Shown here piece by piece: positions 35,206 through 46,193 of a DNA stretch of 64,000 bases. The stretch comes from Nipponacmea schrenckii (Eukaryota; Mollusca; Gastropoda; Lottiidae): assembly GCA_030562195.1 (NCBI GenBank), contig CM060203.1, positions 11,608,208-11,672,207 on the forward strand, in the 5' to 3' direction. Every line of letters begins with the position of its first letter. The stretch's first letter is position 1. The position numbers were made by a program, and so were the translations under genes. The notes beneath the pieces are model-generated. The model saw only the letters and a program-made list of their open reading frames with translations, ran no database searches and was not told where the DNA came from.

Positions 35206-35559
35206 AAAGATATATATGTATAGAAAATCCCTTTTATAATAACTATAGCTTCACCATGACACGGTGGCCCATAAACGACAAAGATTATAATTTTTAATTA
35301 CAAACTTTGATGTTTATTTTAAAACTTTAATTTTCATTTAAAATTTTGATTCGGAAATAATTTTCACTTTGGTGATTATCCAATGATATTTTATTTCAAA
35401 CTTAATTATCGCCTCCCTATCATATAGATCTAAGCCAACCCACCTACAAAATCAATAAATGCCATAGTGTTGGTTTTCATTGAGTATGAAATAAATGGGG
35501 TAAGATAGTTTGCCAGGAAAGGTAATTTACGCCCACTGGCAGTATTGAATTTTAACAAA

Positions 35560-35815
35560 AACTTGACAGTACAGTAACAATCACCGGAATGAAATATTCA
35601 ACCTTCGGCAATACACGTCTTTTCTGGGGTAATTAATGTACAATACACCTCTTTTTTGAGGTGATAAACGTACAATGTTACTATGTTTTATTAAAATCCG
35701 TCAAGGATTGTACCTTCTGACAAGGCAATAACTCATTAAATACTTTCCAGTAGTTTTAATGGTATTTTTGATTTTCAGTAGGGTCCATCCTTCGGTGAAA
35801 ATAAACAATTTCAAA
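35560..35815. repeat. Dispersed 'hint-of-tandem' repeat, reverse orientation
   Basis: Contains 'gtcaaggattgtacctt', 'ggcaataactcattaaatac' and 'gggtccatccttcgg'. The same phrases recur at 37730-38165 and 43060-43395, and in opposite orientation at 28050-28215 and 46420-46780. Units are about 110-130 bp, sometimes in tandem. The family is unnamed here. Confidence 0.65.
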
Positions 35816-36026
35816 TACATATAATACCACAGCCGTTCGTTAATATGGACACTACACCCCCTCTTTACAAATTACTAAAATTTGTTCTATTACTGAAATA
35901 AGATTTCTTATGGATATCTGTCCATTTTCATTGATTTTGAAAGATTTCGGATTATTAAGGACATTGATAAAATAAACACTAAATATTGTAACTGGGCAAA
36001 ATTTTATGGAAAACAATTACTTTATT

Positions 36027-37252
36027 ATGGAAGACAATCCCTGCCATAATTAATCATTCTTAATGCTTAATTCGATGTTAAACATTAGTACAGTAAAATC
36101 AACATTTGTACGCTTAATTTGACATTTGTTCGCTAAATTCATAATTTGTTGTTAAAAATTTATCATTCAAATAAAGAATATTACTGAACAAATTAACGAT
36201 TAAGCCGAACTAATATTGCCCACTTCATAATGCCGAATGAAGTTTACCGAACAAATGTTGAAAAACATTTCTCACATTTCATGAGAACGATATCATTATG
36301 ACGACATGTGGCGCTGCTCAATTTTAGTTAGGGCTTCGTTCCTATTTGTTTGGCCAATTTTTATGGCCGGCAAGTGGCTGTGGTATTTTCATGCCAAATT
36401 TAGCGACTGGTCAGTCACTGATGAAGACTCTTCATGGCAAATTATTTGAAAAATGACCTTTGTTTGAAAAGTCCACGCTGATGGTGGTGGGGAATAAATT
36501 TTGAATTGGCAGAATCCCAACCAAATAGTGGCTTCTGACCTTTATGCCCCACCACCATCAGCGTGGGCTGTTAAAAATTGACGACGAGCCATAAAGAATC
36601 TTCATCTTTATCTGGCCAGTACCTAAACTTAGCATGAAAATACTATTATATTTAAATTTTAGATATATTCACACGTCTGAAGAAACCATGTGGTTGGGAT
36701 TTTGCAAATTCCATCAAATTATCTGTCCCTCCACCATCACTGTGGACTGTACAAAAATTGGCCATTTTTCAAAACATTATAGGCACCATATTTATCTCAA
36801 AATCTCACATTCCAATAAATAAAGAGTACAAAGAGTTTGATTAAAAACTTCGCCTTTTATCAAATTGGAATTCATAATAAGATTCTTTACTTTGTACACA
36901 GCCACTGGCCGGCCATAAAAATTGACCAAATAAATAGGAACGAAGCCCTAACTCAAATTGAGCAGCGCCACTTGTCGTCATAATGATAACGTTCTCATGA
37001 AATGCGAGAAATGTTTTTCAACATTTGTTCGGTAAACTTCATTCGGCGTTATGAAGTGGGCAATATTAGTTCGGCTTTATCGTTAATTTGTTCAGTAATA
37101 TTCTTTATTCGAATGATAAATTTTTAACAACAAATTATGAATTTAGCGAACAAATGTCAAATTAAGCGTACAAATTTTGATTTTACTGTACTAATGTTCA
37201 ACACCGAATTAAGCATTAAGAATGATTAATTATGGCAGGGATTGTCTTCCAT
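36027..37252. mobile_element. Non-autonomous DNA transposon with about 355-bp inverted termini
   Basis: Both ends start ATGGAAGACAATCCCTGCC and remain inversely repeated for about 355 bp (36027-36383 against 36897-37252). The flanks are identical 8-bp duplications ACTTTATT (36019-36026 and 37253-37260). The middle holds a second nested inverted repeat (about 36384-36490 against 36545-36640) with 'cacgctgatggtggtgggg' facing 'ccccaccaccatcagcgtg'. No transposase remains. It separates the two halves of the segmental duplication. An 8-bp target fits hAT, P or Merlin groups; the ends do not begin with the usual hAT CA, so the family is open. Confidence 0.85.
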
Positions 37253-37729
37253 ACTTTATTAATTAATTTGTGACGTTGTTTCAACGCTGATGCTCTTCTC
37301 CTTATCAAGCAATGATACAAAATAACAGATCTGATAGAATATATTATACTAATGGTAAAGGGTGTGTTCTATTAACAACCTGATAATAAGGTGGATATAA
37401 AGGGTTAATTAGATGACTCCAAACCCGCGTAAATTAATGAATTCAAACAATTGAACACAATAAGTATATATTCTGCCAATTTTGGAATCGCCGGTAAATT
37501 TAACATTCGAGCCATGGTAGATGTTATTTATATCAGCAGTACTTTACCTCGTCGCCAATTAGAATGTTTAGCTGTATAGGGTGATATGGAGGTACGATTT
37601 AAATCATGATTGCTTTATTTTTAACATAACGACATGTATCTTGATCATGGGCGCAGGGACCTTGTTCTTTTCAGGGACATAACATATACATATAAAACCA
37701 CAGGCGTTCATTCGTTGCAATGGACACTA

Positions 37730-38165
37730 CAGGTGATATTAAACCAATTCGGCAAGTTTCGTCAAAATTCGTAAAGAATTCTGACTTGTAGAGTGTCGAA
37801 GAGCCAAATATAGAACGCGTTTTAAGGAAAGGGGGCAATAATTCATATTAAATATATTTCGATTTTTTAAAAATTTTCCACAGGGCTCATCCTTGGGTGA
37901 TATCATACAATTTTAGCGAAATTCATCAAAATCCATCAAGAATTGTGCTTTCTAGAGCTACAGTTAAAAATTGAATGAACAAAAACTCATATTACGAGAA
38001 TTGCACATTGTACAGTGTTTACGAGCATTTCGAGAACAGGGGAAATATCTCATCCTAAATTTTTTTCTATTTCGCTGGTTTTCAACAGGGTTCATCTTTT
38101 GATGATTATAAAAACTCACACATAATTAATTCAATATCCATCAAGAATTGTGCCTTCAAGACTAA
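37730..38165. repeat. Dispersed repeat, tandem units
   Basis: Three related units with 'catcaagaattgtgcctt', 'gggctcatccttgggtgat' and 'gggttcatcttttgatgat' phrases, in the same orientation as 35560-35815. It adjoins the left edge of the right-hand segmental copy. Confidence 0.65.
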
Positions 38166-38315
38166 AATTGGATCTAAAAGGCGCAATATATGATGCAGTC
38201 ATAAAATTGATGATGTAATTACATGTATGTTACAAACCGCGCTATAAATTGATAGATCCGTGTACATACAAAGTAATAGAGACGTGCTAGTTATCACAAA
38301 CATAGATCTTCTCAG

Positions 38316-38551
38316 CATTAACATGAATATATTATATTTTAATAGATCTGGACAGGGTCACGATTAACAATTTATTAATTATAATATAATAACAACAGTT
38401 ATAAATTACTCTTAGAATTAAAATTATATCTAATATTAACATGAATTTGTAATATTTTAATAGATCTGGACAGGGTCACGATTAACAATTTATTAATTAA
38501 AATATAATAACATCAGTTATAAATTACTCTTAGAATTATAATTATATCTAC
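38316..38551. repeat. 118-bp tandem duplication
   Basis: 'tagatctggacagggtcacg' occurs at 38343 and again at 38461, with matching sequence around it for one 118-bp period. The left segmental copy has only one, so the event followed the segmental duplication or was lost there. Confidence 0.8.
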
Positions 38552-38694
38552 ACAGCTATGACTAAGAATGTAGTTATAATATTATTAATCTACAAATTTC
38601 TAATGTGCTGTCTAAAATAAACGAAATGAGTTCTTTTTGAACTGAATTTAAAATTATAAATATATTTTTAACAAAAAGAAAGTAGAATTAATTC

Positions 38695-40716
38695 TTAGCA
38701 ATCAAAAATAATTTCTCCCAAACTTTTTAACCAGAGAGCTTTTTCCTTTTCATCATTGCTTTGTGGAAATGGTAATGCCTCGTGATCTCTGAGCAATTGA
38801 GGGACTGTGCTGTCATGTACTGGCACTGGAATCAGGTGAGGCTTATCGGGAGAAAGCATATTAATTGGATACTCATCCAAAAATGTAGAGTTGTTGCCTT
38901 TGAAAATGCATATAACAGCTACATTTCCTTTTAATGATTCTAATAAGGCCTCCCGTCTATCTAAAAACGATGAAATATCCTCATCGTTTCGAACAACAAT
39001 CAGACCCAGTTCAAGCAACCAGCTTTCAATCATGTCAGCTTCCCTACCACCTTTTGAATCTGCTAGTATCCTAAAATGACCAATTGAATCATCTACGTTA
39101 TAAAAATATTCAATCGGCCACAGTAAACATTTACTTGCCAATGCTTTATTTCTTGATTCAACAGCCAATTGTAAAATCTTCATCATTGTCGAGATGACAA
39201 CTTGGTCAATTCCCTGTATGTCGGTTATCAAAAAGAACAGTATATTTTCCAAACAATCTTCGTATTTCTCGGCTTCTAAATCTGCCCTGATCTCATCTTT
39301 TATTACAGACATAGAGCCATTTCTCACTATACGCTCTAATCTCTCAAGGTATGCATAATTAGATTTTCCTTGAAAAGCATGAAGTTGTCTTAAAAAGCAC
39401 TCCCTTGGATTATTATAGTCGTAAAATCTTTTCTGCATTCTACCCGGGAATAATTCGATAAATTCAAACTTTGCAAAATCTTCGCGAGGTGTAGATTTAA
39501 TAAGGGATAGTAAACCAAAAACTATACTCTTGCGGTTCATTTCCAAAGCCTTCTGATACAATCCATTCTTCTTAGATTTTTCTTGTGTATTATACATCAT
39601 AGATTTATAACAGTTTGATAAATTTTCATATTTTTGACGCTGTAGAGGATATTCAGGCGAAGTTAATCCATTAAAGCATTCCAAGGCTTTCTGGTAGTTT
39701 GGAGGGTTTAATTGAATGTATGCCTTGCCTAAATCTATGGTTGCGATGGAATTCAATCCAATGCGACTGGCTTTCTCTAAATAATCAATGACTCTAGGTG
39801 TTGTACCTTCTAACTTTTGGATCGTTAAGGCCAAATGATGATATGCAACATCTTTTTCTTGTATACCCACAGCCGTTTCTAGAATTTTCTTTGCGGCTTC
39901 AAATTCCTTAATTTTCCTTAAAATTCTACCAGTTTCTTGTAAAACTCTTACATTTTCAGGGTCAAAACCCATAGCTCTGTCCAAATAGTCAATAATTATT
40001 TTACGTGTATTTTTATGGTCTATTCCTAGTTTTTGAAAATCGACATCTTGACAATTTGGTTCAATATATAAAAGAGGGATCTCAACTAAAGATAGAGCTT
40101 TCAGTGTGTTATTTGAACAGTTAGTGACGATGTTATCAAACAGTTCTCTACATTTGACAAAATTCTCAGTAGGCTCTAATTTAGTTGGCAAAAGTGTCCG
40201 GATGTTCGGATGTTGACATCTTCTCAAGACCAAAGCTAATCTATATTTCCATTCATATTGGTCTGGTCGCTCTTCTACCACTTTAGTGAATTTTGAAACA
40301 GCTACCGTAATATATTCAGGTCCCATTTTCGAATAAGCATATGCTGTTTCCGCTTCGGCTTCAACAACAAGATGACGCTCATCTTTCAATTGGATCAGTG
40401 TTTGGAAATGTTTCTCAGCTTCAGTGAAGTTCTTGGCATTCGCTGACAAGATTATCTTCAAACAAATAGCATTAATATTGTTTGGATGACTCATCAATAC
40501 CTGGTCGTTTTGAGCTTGACTTTCTGGTATCTGTTGGAGGACAAAATGAGTAAATGATACCAGGTTGTCCTGTGGTACTTGTAGAATACCACTATCATCC
40601 ATATCTGCCTTGTCAATGATATCTTTAAGAACATCTTTTCTTATTTTGACGATGTTTAGGTTGAAGAGACTTGGTACCACACGTAGACGTTCAATATAAT
40701 GTGAAGTGTTCATCAT
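38695..40716 (-). CDS. TPR protein with C-terminal TIR-like region, right (intact) copy
   Basis: One uninterrupted 673-residue frame, MMNTSHY to IIFDC. Residues about 70-330 are a TPR/helical-repeat array, with helix pairs at KNFTEAEKHFQTLI, ITVAVSKFTKVVEERPDQ, FDPENVRVLQETGRIL, KEFEAAKKILE and YQKALECFNGL, and are IFIT- or TTC22-like in spacing. Residues about 430-540 are helical. From residue 544 the order is strand (GHFRILADSK), helix (READMIESWLLEL), strand (LIVVRND), helix (FLDRREALLESL), strand (NVAVICIF), helix (FLDEYPINML), strand (HLIPVPV) and a final helix with ALWLKSL: the alternation expected of a TIR-type fold. The acceptor just before the ATG implies a spliced non-coding 5' exon, as in vertebrate IFIT genes. 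An immune or antiviral sensor role is inference. No signal peptide or membrane segment. Confidence 0.85.
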   Translation of the reverse strand: MMNTSHYIERLRVVPSLFNLNIVKIRKDVLKDIIDKADMDDSGILQVPQDNLVSFTHFVLQQIPESQAQNDQVLMSHPNNINAICLKIILSANAKNFTEAEKHFQTLIQLKDERHLVVEAEAETAYAYSKMGPEYITVAVSKFTKVVEERPDQYEWKYRLALVLRRCQHPNIRTLLPTKLEPTENFVKCRELFDNIVTNCSNNTLKALSLVEIPLLYIEPNCQDVDFQKLGIDHKNTRKIIIDYLDRAMGFDPENVRVLQETGRILRKIKEFEAAKKILETAVGIQEKDVAYHHLALTIQKLEGTTPRVIDYLEKASRIGLNSIATIDLGKAYIQLNPPNYQKALECFNGLTSPEYPLQRQKYENLSNCYKSMMYNTQEKSKKNGLYQKALEMNRKSIVFGLLSLIKSTPREDFAKFEFIELFPGRMQKRFYDYNNPRECFLRQLHAFQGKSNYAYLERLERIVRNGSMSVIKDEIRADLEAEKYEDCLENILFFLITDIQGIDQVVISTMMKILQLAVESRNKALASKCLLWPIEYFYNVDDSIGHFRILADSKGGREADMIESWLLELGLIVVRNDEDISSFLDRREALLESLKGNVAVICIFKGNNSTFLDEYPINMLSPDKPHLIPVPVHDSTVPQLLRDHEALPFPQSNDEKEKALWLKSLGEIIFDC

Positions 40717-41255
40717 AGGTATATTCTGGAAATAGAATCAATAATTGAGGTTTATTTATGCGGATGCTTTAATCAATTAGTTACCTCACAGAAATGATGA
40801 GTCTATGATATTATGCTACAATCTACATGCCATTTTAGGTCCGCTATCTTGTTTGCGTTGGATTTCCAAAAATGGTCAATTTGAAACATACTTTTGGATT
40901 TGCCTGGCGGGAAGAACGGGGTCCGATCTCCCAGCTTATCATTTTGTCACTAAACCGGTTCATTCTTATGGCTTGTCAAAAGAGAAATTCAATTGTATGT
41001 TCCAATACAAACATTTAGAACCAAACCTGGAATCACCTGGAGGTACGAGCAGGAGCCTCACAAGTTTCACTGGTGCAAACTAAGCATCTTTCCGTGATAG
41101 CTCAATGGGAAAGGGGCGTGGCGAAACTTGGTTACCATATATTAAATATAAGCCATAAATAAACTTTGTCTGAAACCTGATATTATTCTTATCATAGGAC
41201 TTGAGTCTATCATTGACTTAACGCTAAACTGCCTGAATTAGAAATAATTACTTAC

Positions 41256-41425
41256 AGTGATTTTTACTTAATCGGTACATCAATATTATGGCGTCTCATT
41301 AAATAATGCAGTCGTTAAATTCTAAGAAATACACCTAACTTACTGTAACTAAAATGAAATTAAAACTAGGCTGAAAACCCAAGTATATAGTAAGTAAGCT
41401 ATTTATAGATCGAGTTATATATAGA
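41256..41425 (-). promoter_or_regulatory. Predicted promoter and non-coding 5' exon of the right TPR gene
   Basis: Minus-strand CTATAAATAGC (about 41397-41410) with CTATATATAA just upstream serves as TATA; a donor AATCACT|GTAAGTAATT (exon end 41256) matches that of the left copy. The kappaB-like decamers of the left copy are altered here (GGGTTTTCAG; AGAGATATTT). Confidence 0.45.
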
Positions 41426-42153
41426 AATATCTCTTTGATAATAAAACTTCACACAATTTACTTGTTCAATTAAATCGATATCGAACTACCATAAGTTGCA
41501 TGAAACGTGATGTTAATTCTTAAGCTAAGCCGTTAGATAGTTCAAATAGAGCTACATCACATGGTGAGACAAAATAGGCAATGTTCTTTCTGAGGTGTCA
41601 TTTAAGTTTGCCATTCATTTAATCAATCCTTTGTTCACAACTAACCGTCGAAATCTGAGCTTTCATATCCACGTGTGTCCAGAATTATCCGAATTCCACC
41701 GTTGCCAGGCAAGGTTATATACTCCCACTGGCAGCATTGATTTTGAATAGAAATTTGACAGTAGGGCCAAAAAAGCCATAGTCTAATTCCCAATTTTATC
41801 ATTTTGGTAAAAGAAATTCAAACGAACATTAAAACTTCCAATTTTTAACTTTGAGAACGCCTGGTCGCATTAAAACGGGATTCTTTTTTCAATAGGGTTT
41901 TAATCCTTGGGTGACAACCAAACAATTTCAATGAATTTCAAAATCTGTAAAGAAATTTGGTTTCCTTTGTTTAACGATAAAACAAACTACCAATTTTGAG
42001 CGAGGGCAAAACAATCCGTAAAACTGAAAAAAGCAGTTGTTGTGTTTTTAATTTTTTTGGGATCCGCGTTTACTAAAAATCATATCAATTTATCAAAAGC
42101 AGTCAAGAATTCAAAATTTTTATTAATCGGGGGAACTGACGACCCAAAATTTT

Positions 42154-43020
42154 ATGGAAACATCTATAAAAATCAACGACATTTTGAAAAATTTAGTTAC
42201 AAAAAAATTTCTTTCTGACGCGCAATACGACTACCTTTCTGCAAAACCCAACGTACGCCAACGTCATATTTATTCTTTACCAAAAATTCACAAAAATCCT
42301 GAAACCGAATGGACCGTCGCGAATAAAATTCCCAAGGGCAGACCAATTATTTCTGATTGCGCTAGCGAGTCATACCGAGTTTCTGAATATATTGACCATT
42401 TTTTGTTACCTTTGGCAAGTAAACATCCGTCTTATCTAAAAGATACCACCGACTTTATTGAAAAAATCAAAAAATTGAATGTTCCGCCTAATGCATATTT
42501 TATTTCTTTAGATGTTGCGAGTATGTATACCAACATTGATAACAATGTTGGTTTAGACGCTGTCCGTAAAGCATTTCTTAGAAATCCATCCGACGAAAGA
42601 CCAGATAAAGAAATTTTGGAACTCCTGCAGATATGTTTAACGCGTAATGACTTCTTTTTCAATGGAAAAACATACCTTCAAATTTCTGGAACAGCTATGG
42701 GTAAACGCTTCGCTCCAAGCTATGCAAACATCTTCATGGCTGAATGGGAACGCGAAATAGACCAAATTTCACCCTTTAAACCTCTTTTTTACGGCAGATT
42801 TCTTGACGACATTTTTATCATTTGGACCGAATCATTAGAAAACTTTTGGCAATACTTCGAGATACTAAACAATCACCATCCTTCAGTAAAATTAACGGCG
42901 AACATTAGCGATAATAGTATGGACTTTTTGGACACTACGGTGTTCAAAGGAAACGATTTCGAAAAAACTAACAATCAGCGTAATGAAATATTCTACATTC
43001 CGTCGCTTACTGTCTTCTAA
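42154..43020 (+). pseudogene. Penelope-like reverse transcriptase fragment
   Basis: A 288-residue open stretch shows the reverse-transcriptase core of Penelope-like elements: YSLPKIHKNP, GRPIISDC, motif A FISLDVASMYTNI, motif B GTAMGKRFAPSYANIFM, motif C FLDDIFIIW and FLDTTV. The N-terminal part and the GIY-YIG endonuclease domain that normally follows are missing, and the last residues appear to run into host sequence at about 43010, where similarity to 35637 onward resumes. It is therefore an incomplete element inserted in the upstream flank of the right segmental copy. The catalytic Asp residues are intact, so decay is recent or the piece is young, but it cannot move by itself. Confidence 0.85.
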
Positions 43021-43059
43021 GGTGATAAATGTACAATACTACTAAGTAACATTAAAAGC

Positions 43060-43395
43060 TGTCCAAAATTGTAACTTATAATAAGGCAGTAACTCATTAA
43101 ATATTTTCGGTATTTTCTTATTTTCAATAGGGTTTTTCCTTGGGTGATAACAAACAATTTCAACAAGTTTCAAAATCTGTAAAGAATTGTACCTTCTGTT
43201 TTAACTGTTTAACAGCTAAAATTTTGATGCGATTTCAAAAACAAGGGTAGGCTAATAACTGATACTAAATATTTTTCGATTTATCTGATTTTTATTTGGT
43301 TCATCCTTGCGTGATCATAAATACTCATATCAAGTTTCATCAAAATCTGTCAAGAATTGCCCCTTCTTTACTTGCAATTGTGGACGGGCGGACGG
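43060..43395. repeat. Dispersed repeat, tandem units
   Basis: Two to three units with 'ggcagtaactcattaaata', 'agggtttttccttgggtgat' and 'caaaatctgtcaagaattg', the same family as 35560-35815; an isolated related piece is at 41880-41960, left of the Penelope fragment. Confidence 0.65.
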
Positions 43396-43912
43396 TGACG
43401 ACAATATATTATGAGGCCTTTAACCAATAGGCCATCTTTAAGTTTTATCTTAAGTCGATCAGCTGGTTAAATTGGATTTGGTGATTGTACTGATTGTACT
43501 TATTAAGTATGCATTGATATAATATTCATGCAGGATAGTAGCCAATCAACCTTCAAAATCAATATATGCAATAGTAACGAATTTTATTGAATATAAAATC
43601 AATGAAGTAAAAATCATAGATTCATTAGTCATCGTGGATCAGTTGCAAAACTTTGGATTGGGTTTGCAGGTGAAACAGATTATTATTTATTTATTTCATT
43701 TTTAATCCATTTAAGATTTTAAGGGGAAAATATTTTGACAATAAATTTCTTAAATTTATTTCAATTTGAAAGAGTTTGCTCTCAATATTATTACAGTTTT
43801 ATAATTAAAAATGCAGATTTACACTAATGTTTTTAATTAGACCTCATATTTAAGATGGAAAGAGACGACAAACTTTTCATTTCAGTTTTCATTCTATAGA
43901 TAATTACTGGTT

Positions 43913-46193
43913 TTAACCACCGAAATTGGGAGCTGCCTTGCCTTTTGAACCAAGACCAGTTACTCTGAATACTGTTCCCGCCTCTTCTTCTACAGTTTTG
44001 ACATGTGCCATCGCCGAGGTAACGAACAATTCATCAAAATGTTCACCTCCCCAACAACATGATGTTATGTTACTCGCTGGGAATTTTATTCTTGATATCT
44101 CTTGTCCTGGAAATGTAAAACAGGTTTTTGCCAAAATTTATATGTGTCTCAGAGCGACCCCTCTTTTACGAAAACGGGCATTTATTGGTTACCATTCACA
44201 GCTTGCTACGATACCAACGTCTTGTCTTAGGAAACTAAAATACCATAATAAAGGGTAACGATGATCATTGGTGTCTAGATCTAGCCCGGACTGGCAATAT
44301 AAGTCAATGACATGGTTTATAGGCAAAATTTTTCAGTGACCTAGAACACATGCTGCATACCGGTATATCCAGCTCACGAATGGTAATTTTGAGGATGAGA
44401 ACACTTTTCTGAGCACTGTATTTACATCCGGAGTGATTTAAATTTATAGAGCAAAATAACTAAATATCGTGGAGATGAATTCTATCTTCATATTATGACA
44501 ATACTAAGTGTTAATATCTATTGACTATTGGAACTGTCGCGTTTTTTTCAGTAAATGTCCGTGACCGATTGATTTGCTTGGTTTTAAGCTACTTTTCTAT
44601 TAAAAAGAATACCTGTATTTTGATCAAAGCAAACAATACAACTTCCGGAGAAAAAGGCAACCCATATTCTGTTTTGTAAATCTGAAGTCATTCCGTCTGG
44701 ATGACCTATTGGCTGAATTTTTTCTTTATTTACCAAAATCTGCTTGTTAGCTATACCATGGAGAAAAAAAGAGACAAGAAACAATGACATTCCCTTTAGA
44801 GAGAACGGGTAAGCAGATGCAAAAGTGTTCAAAGGCTATCAAGATGCAAGGTGGGCGAACTTCATGTCACATGTGCAACGGTTCACAGCCTGACAGAACT
44901 ACTAAGAGGACACCACAATTGCTGTAGGTAGGCTAAACCGTATTCTAAAATTTCGAGGTAGGTCACAAACCTCTCAAACCCGATCCACACACCAAAACTT
45001 TAACTTACTAGCTTCCCTGGTAAGAATGAATGCATACCTATCGCTCCGTCGTGTAGATTGAAGTCGTACGACCATATCTCACCAGAGAAGGAATCGATAA
45101 AGAAAAATTTCGTATTATCAGTATTCCATGCCATTCCATTTGAAAGAGACAGATCTCCACGGTGTTTTTTAATTGACATATCCTTTTCTAAAGTGTATAA
45201 CGAGCCGGCATTTTTTTCCGGTTTCCCTGGTTCCAACATCTGACCCATGGTTCCTGAAAGATTATTAAATCCGCTGCAGTCTAACCTCGAATGCAGCCCA
45301 TCTTACGCCGATAGGCAGCTGTATTTTCGGTTAAAATATACATGTACATGAAAACTGCCAAAAGCTATGCAATTCTAACCGGTTCAGTGGCCAAGAAATT
45401 ATTGTGCATTGCTGTTTACTCTGATAATGATGATAAGTGGGTTTCATTTTTCGGCGCCTCACATGCTTACCTGCCCATAAGCGTCCGCTTTCATCACATT
45501 TTCCATCATTAAATTTATTTTTAGTTCCCTGTTCGACTGTAGCCAGACTTTGAAGATCTCCAGTTGTCCAATCTAGATGGGAAATGTTGTTCTGATTGGT
45601 TATGATGTAGCCACCACTTTCTCTGGGTACAATTAAAGAACATGGTACATCTGTCAAAACATAAAAAATTACATGCATTCGAAATTTACCTGATCTAAAC
45701 TATCGGGAACATTGATAGGATCAAATTGCACTATTCGAATTTTCTTCCAGACGTCTTTGGTTTCCGCAATTCAACTAGAACTAAGCGTTGTAAAAAGTAT
45801 CTAATGCAAAAGTGCCCTATGAGACTTTGTTATTAGTAACGTAATGAAACACTTAGTTTTAGTTGCAGTTTATATACAGAAACCACAAACGCCTGACCTA
45901 ATTTTGGAATGCTGCAAATTGACACTATCTGTGTCTCACATGCCACATTTTTTTGAGGACAATTTATAACCATAAGTCGTTATATTAATGTACCCGCATA
46001 GCTAAGAAAATAAAATTTTGTAACACCCACCAATATGTCTTCTATCATGAAGTTTGGTGACGGTATTATATCTATTGATATCTCCAGCCAGTAAGTCAAC
46101 ATACAGTAAGGATTTTGTCCTCTCTTCCCAGTGGGGAGCCTCACCCACCGTATAGGTTGCTCGATGTATATAATTTTCAACTTTGTAAGCCAT
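43913..46193 (-). CDS. RGN: Regucalcin / SMP-30 (gluconolactonase family)
   Basis: A cytosolic six-bladed beta-propeller metal-dependent lactonase; in vertebrates it hydrolyses gluconolactone and is linked to calcium handling. Exons: 46031-46193, 45471-45650, 45038-45253, 44613-44750, 43913-44106; phases agree, 296 residues (human 299). Family landmarks in order: GEAPHWEE with the metal-binding Glu, LLYVDLLAGDINRY, SGGYIIT, NKFNDGKCDESGRLWAG (Asn and Asp ligands), TMGQM, LSNGMAWNTDN with the Asn ligand, FFIDSFSGEIWSYDF, HPDGMTSD with the Asp ligand, IWVAFFSG, and TSCCWGG near the end. All four expected metal ligands are present, so activity is likely. The start MAYKVE is the only Met in the first exon that fits. 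It lies about 1 kb downstream of TSFM on the same strand; no functional link is implied. Confidence 0.94.

Larger units (their letters stand above)
32160..35250. repeat. Segmental duplication, left copy
   Basis: This segment, with the whole left TPR gene and both flanks, matches 38167-41450. Shared landmarks include 'cgctataaattgatagatcc' downstream of the gene, 'ggacagggtcacgattaac', the whole coding exon and the intron and TATA region upstream. Weaker similarity continues to about 35815 (matching 41700-43190). Confidence 0.85.
38167..41450. repeat. Segmental duplication, right copy
   Basis: Counterpart of 32160-35250, carrying the intact TPR gene. It contains an extra local duplication of 118 bp downstream of the gene (listed separately), so it is slightly longer. 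Confidence 0.85.
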
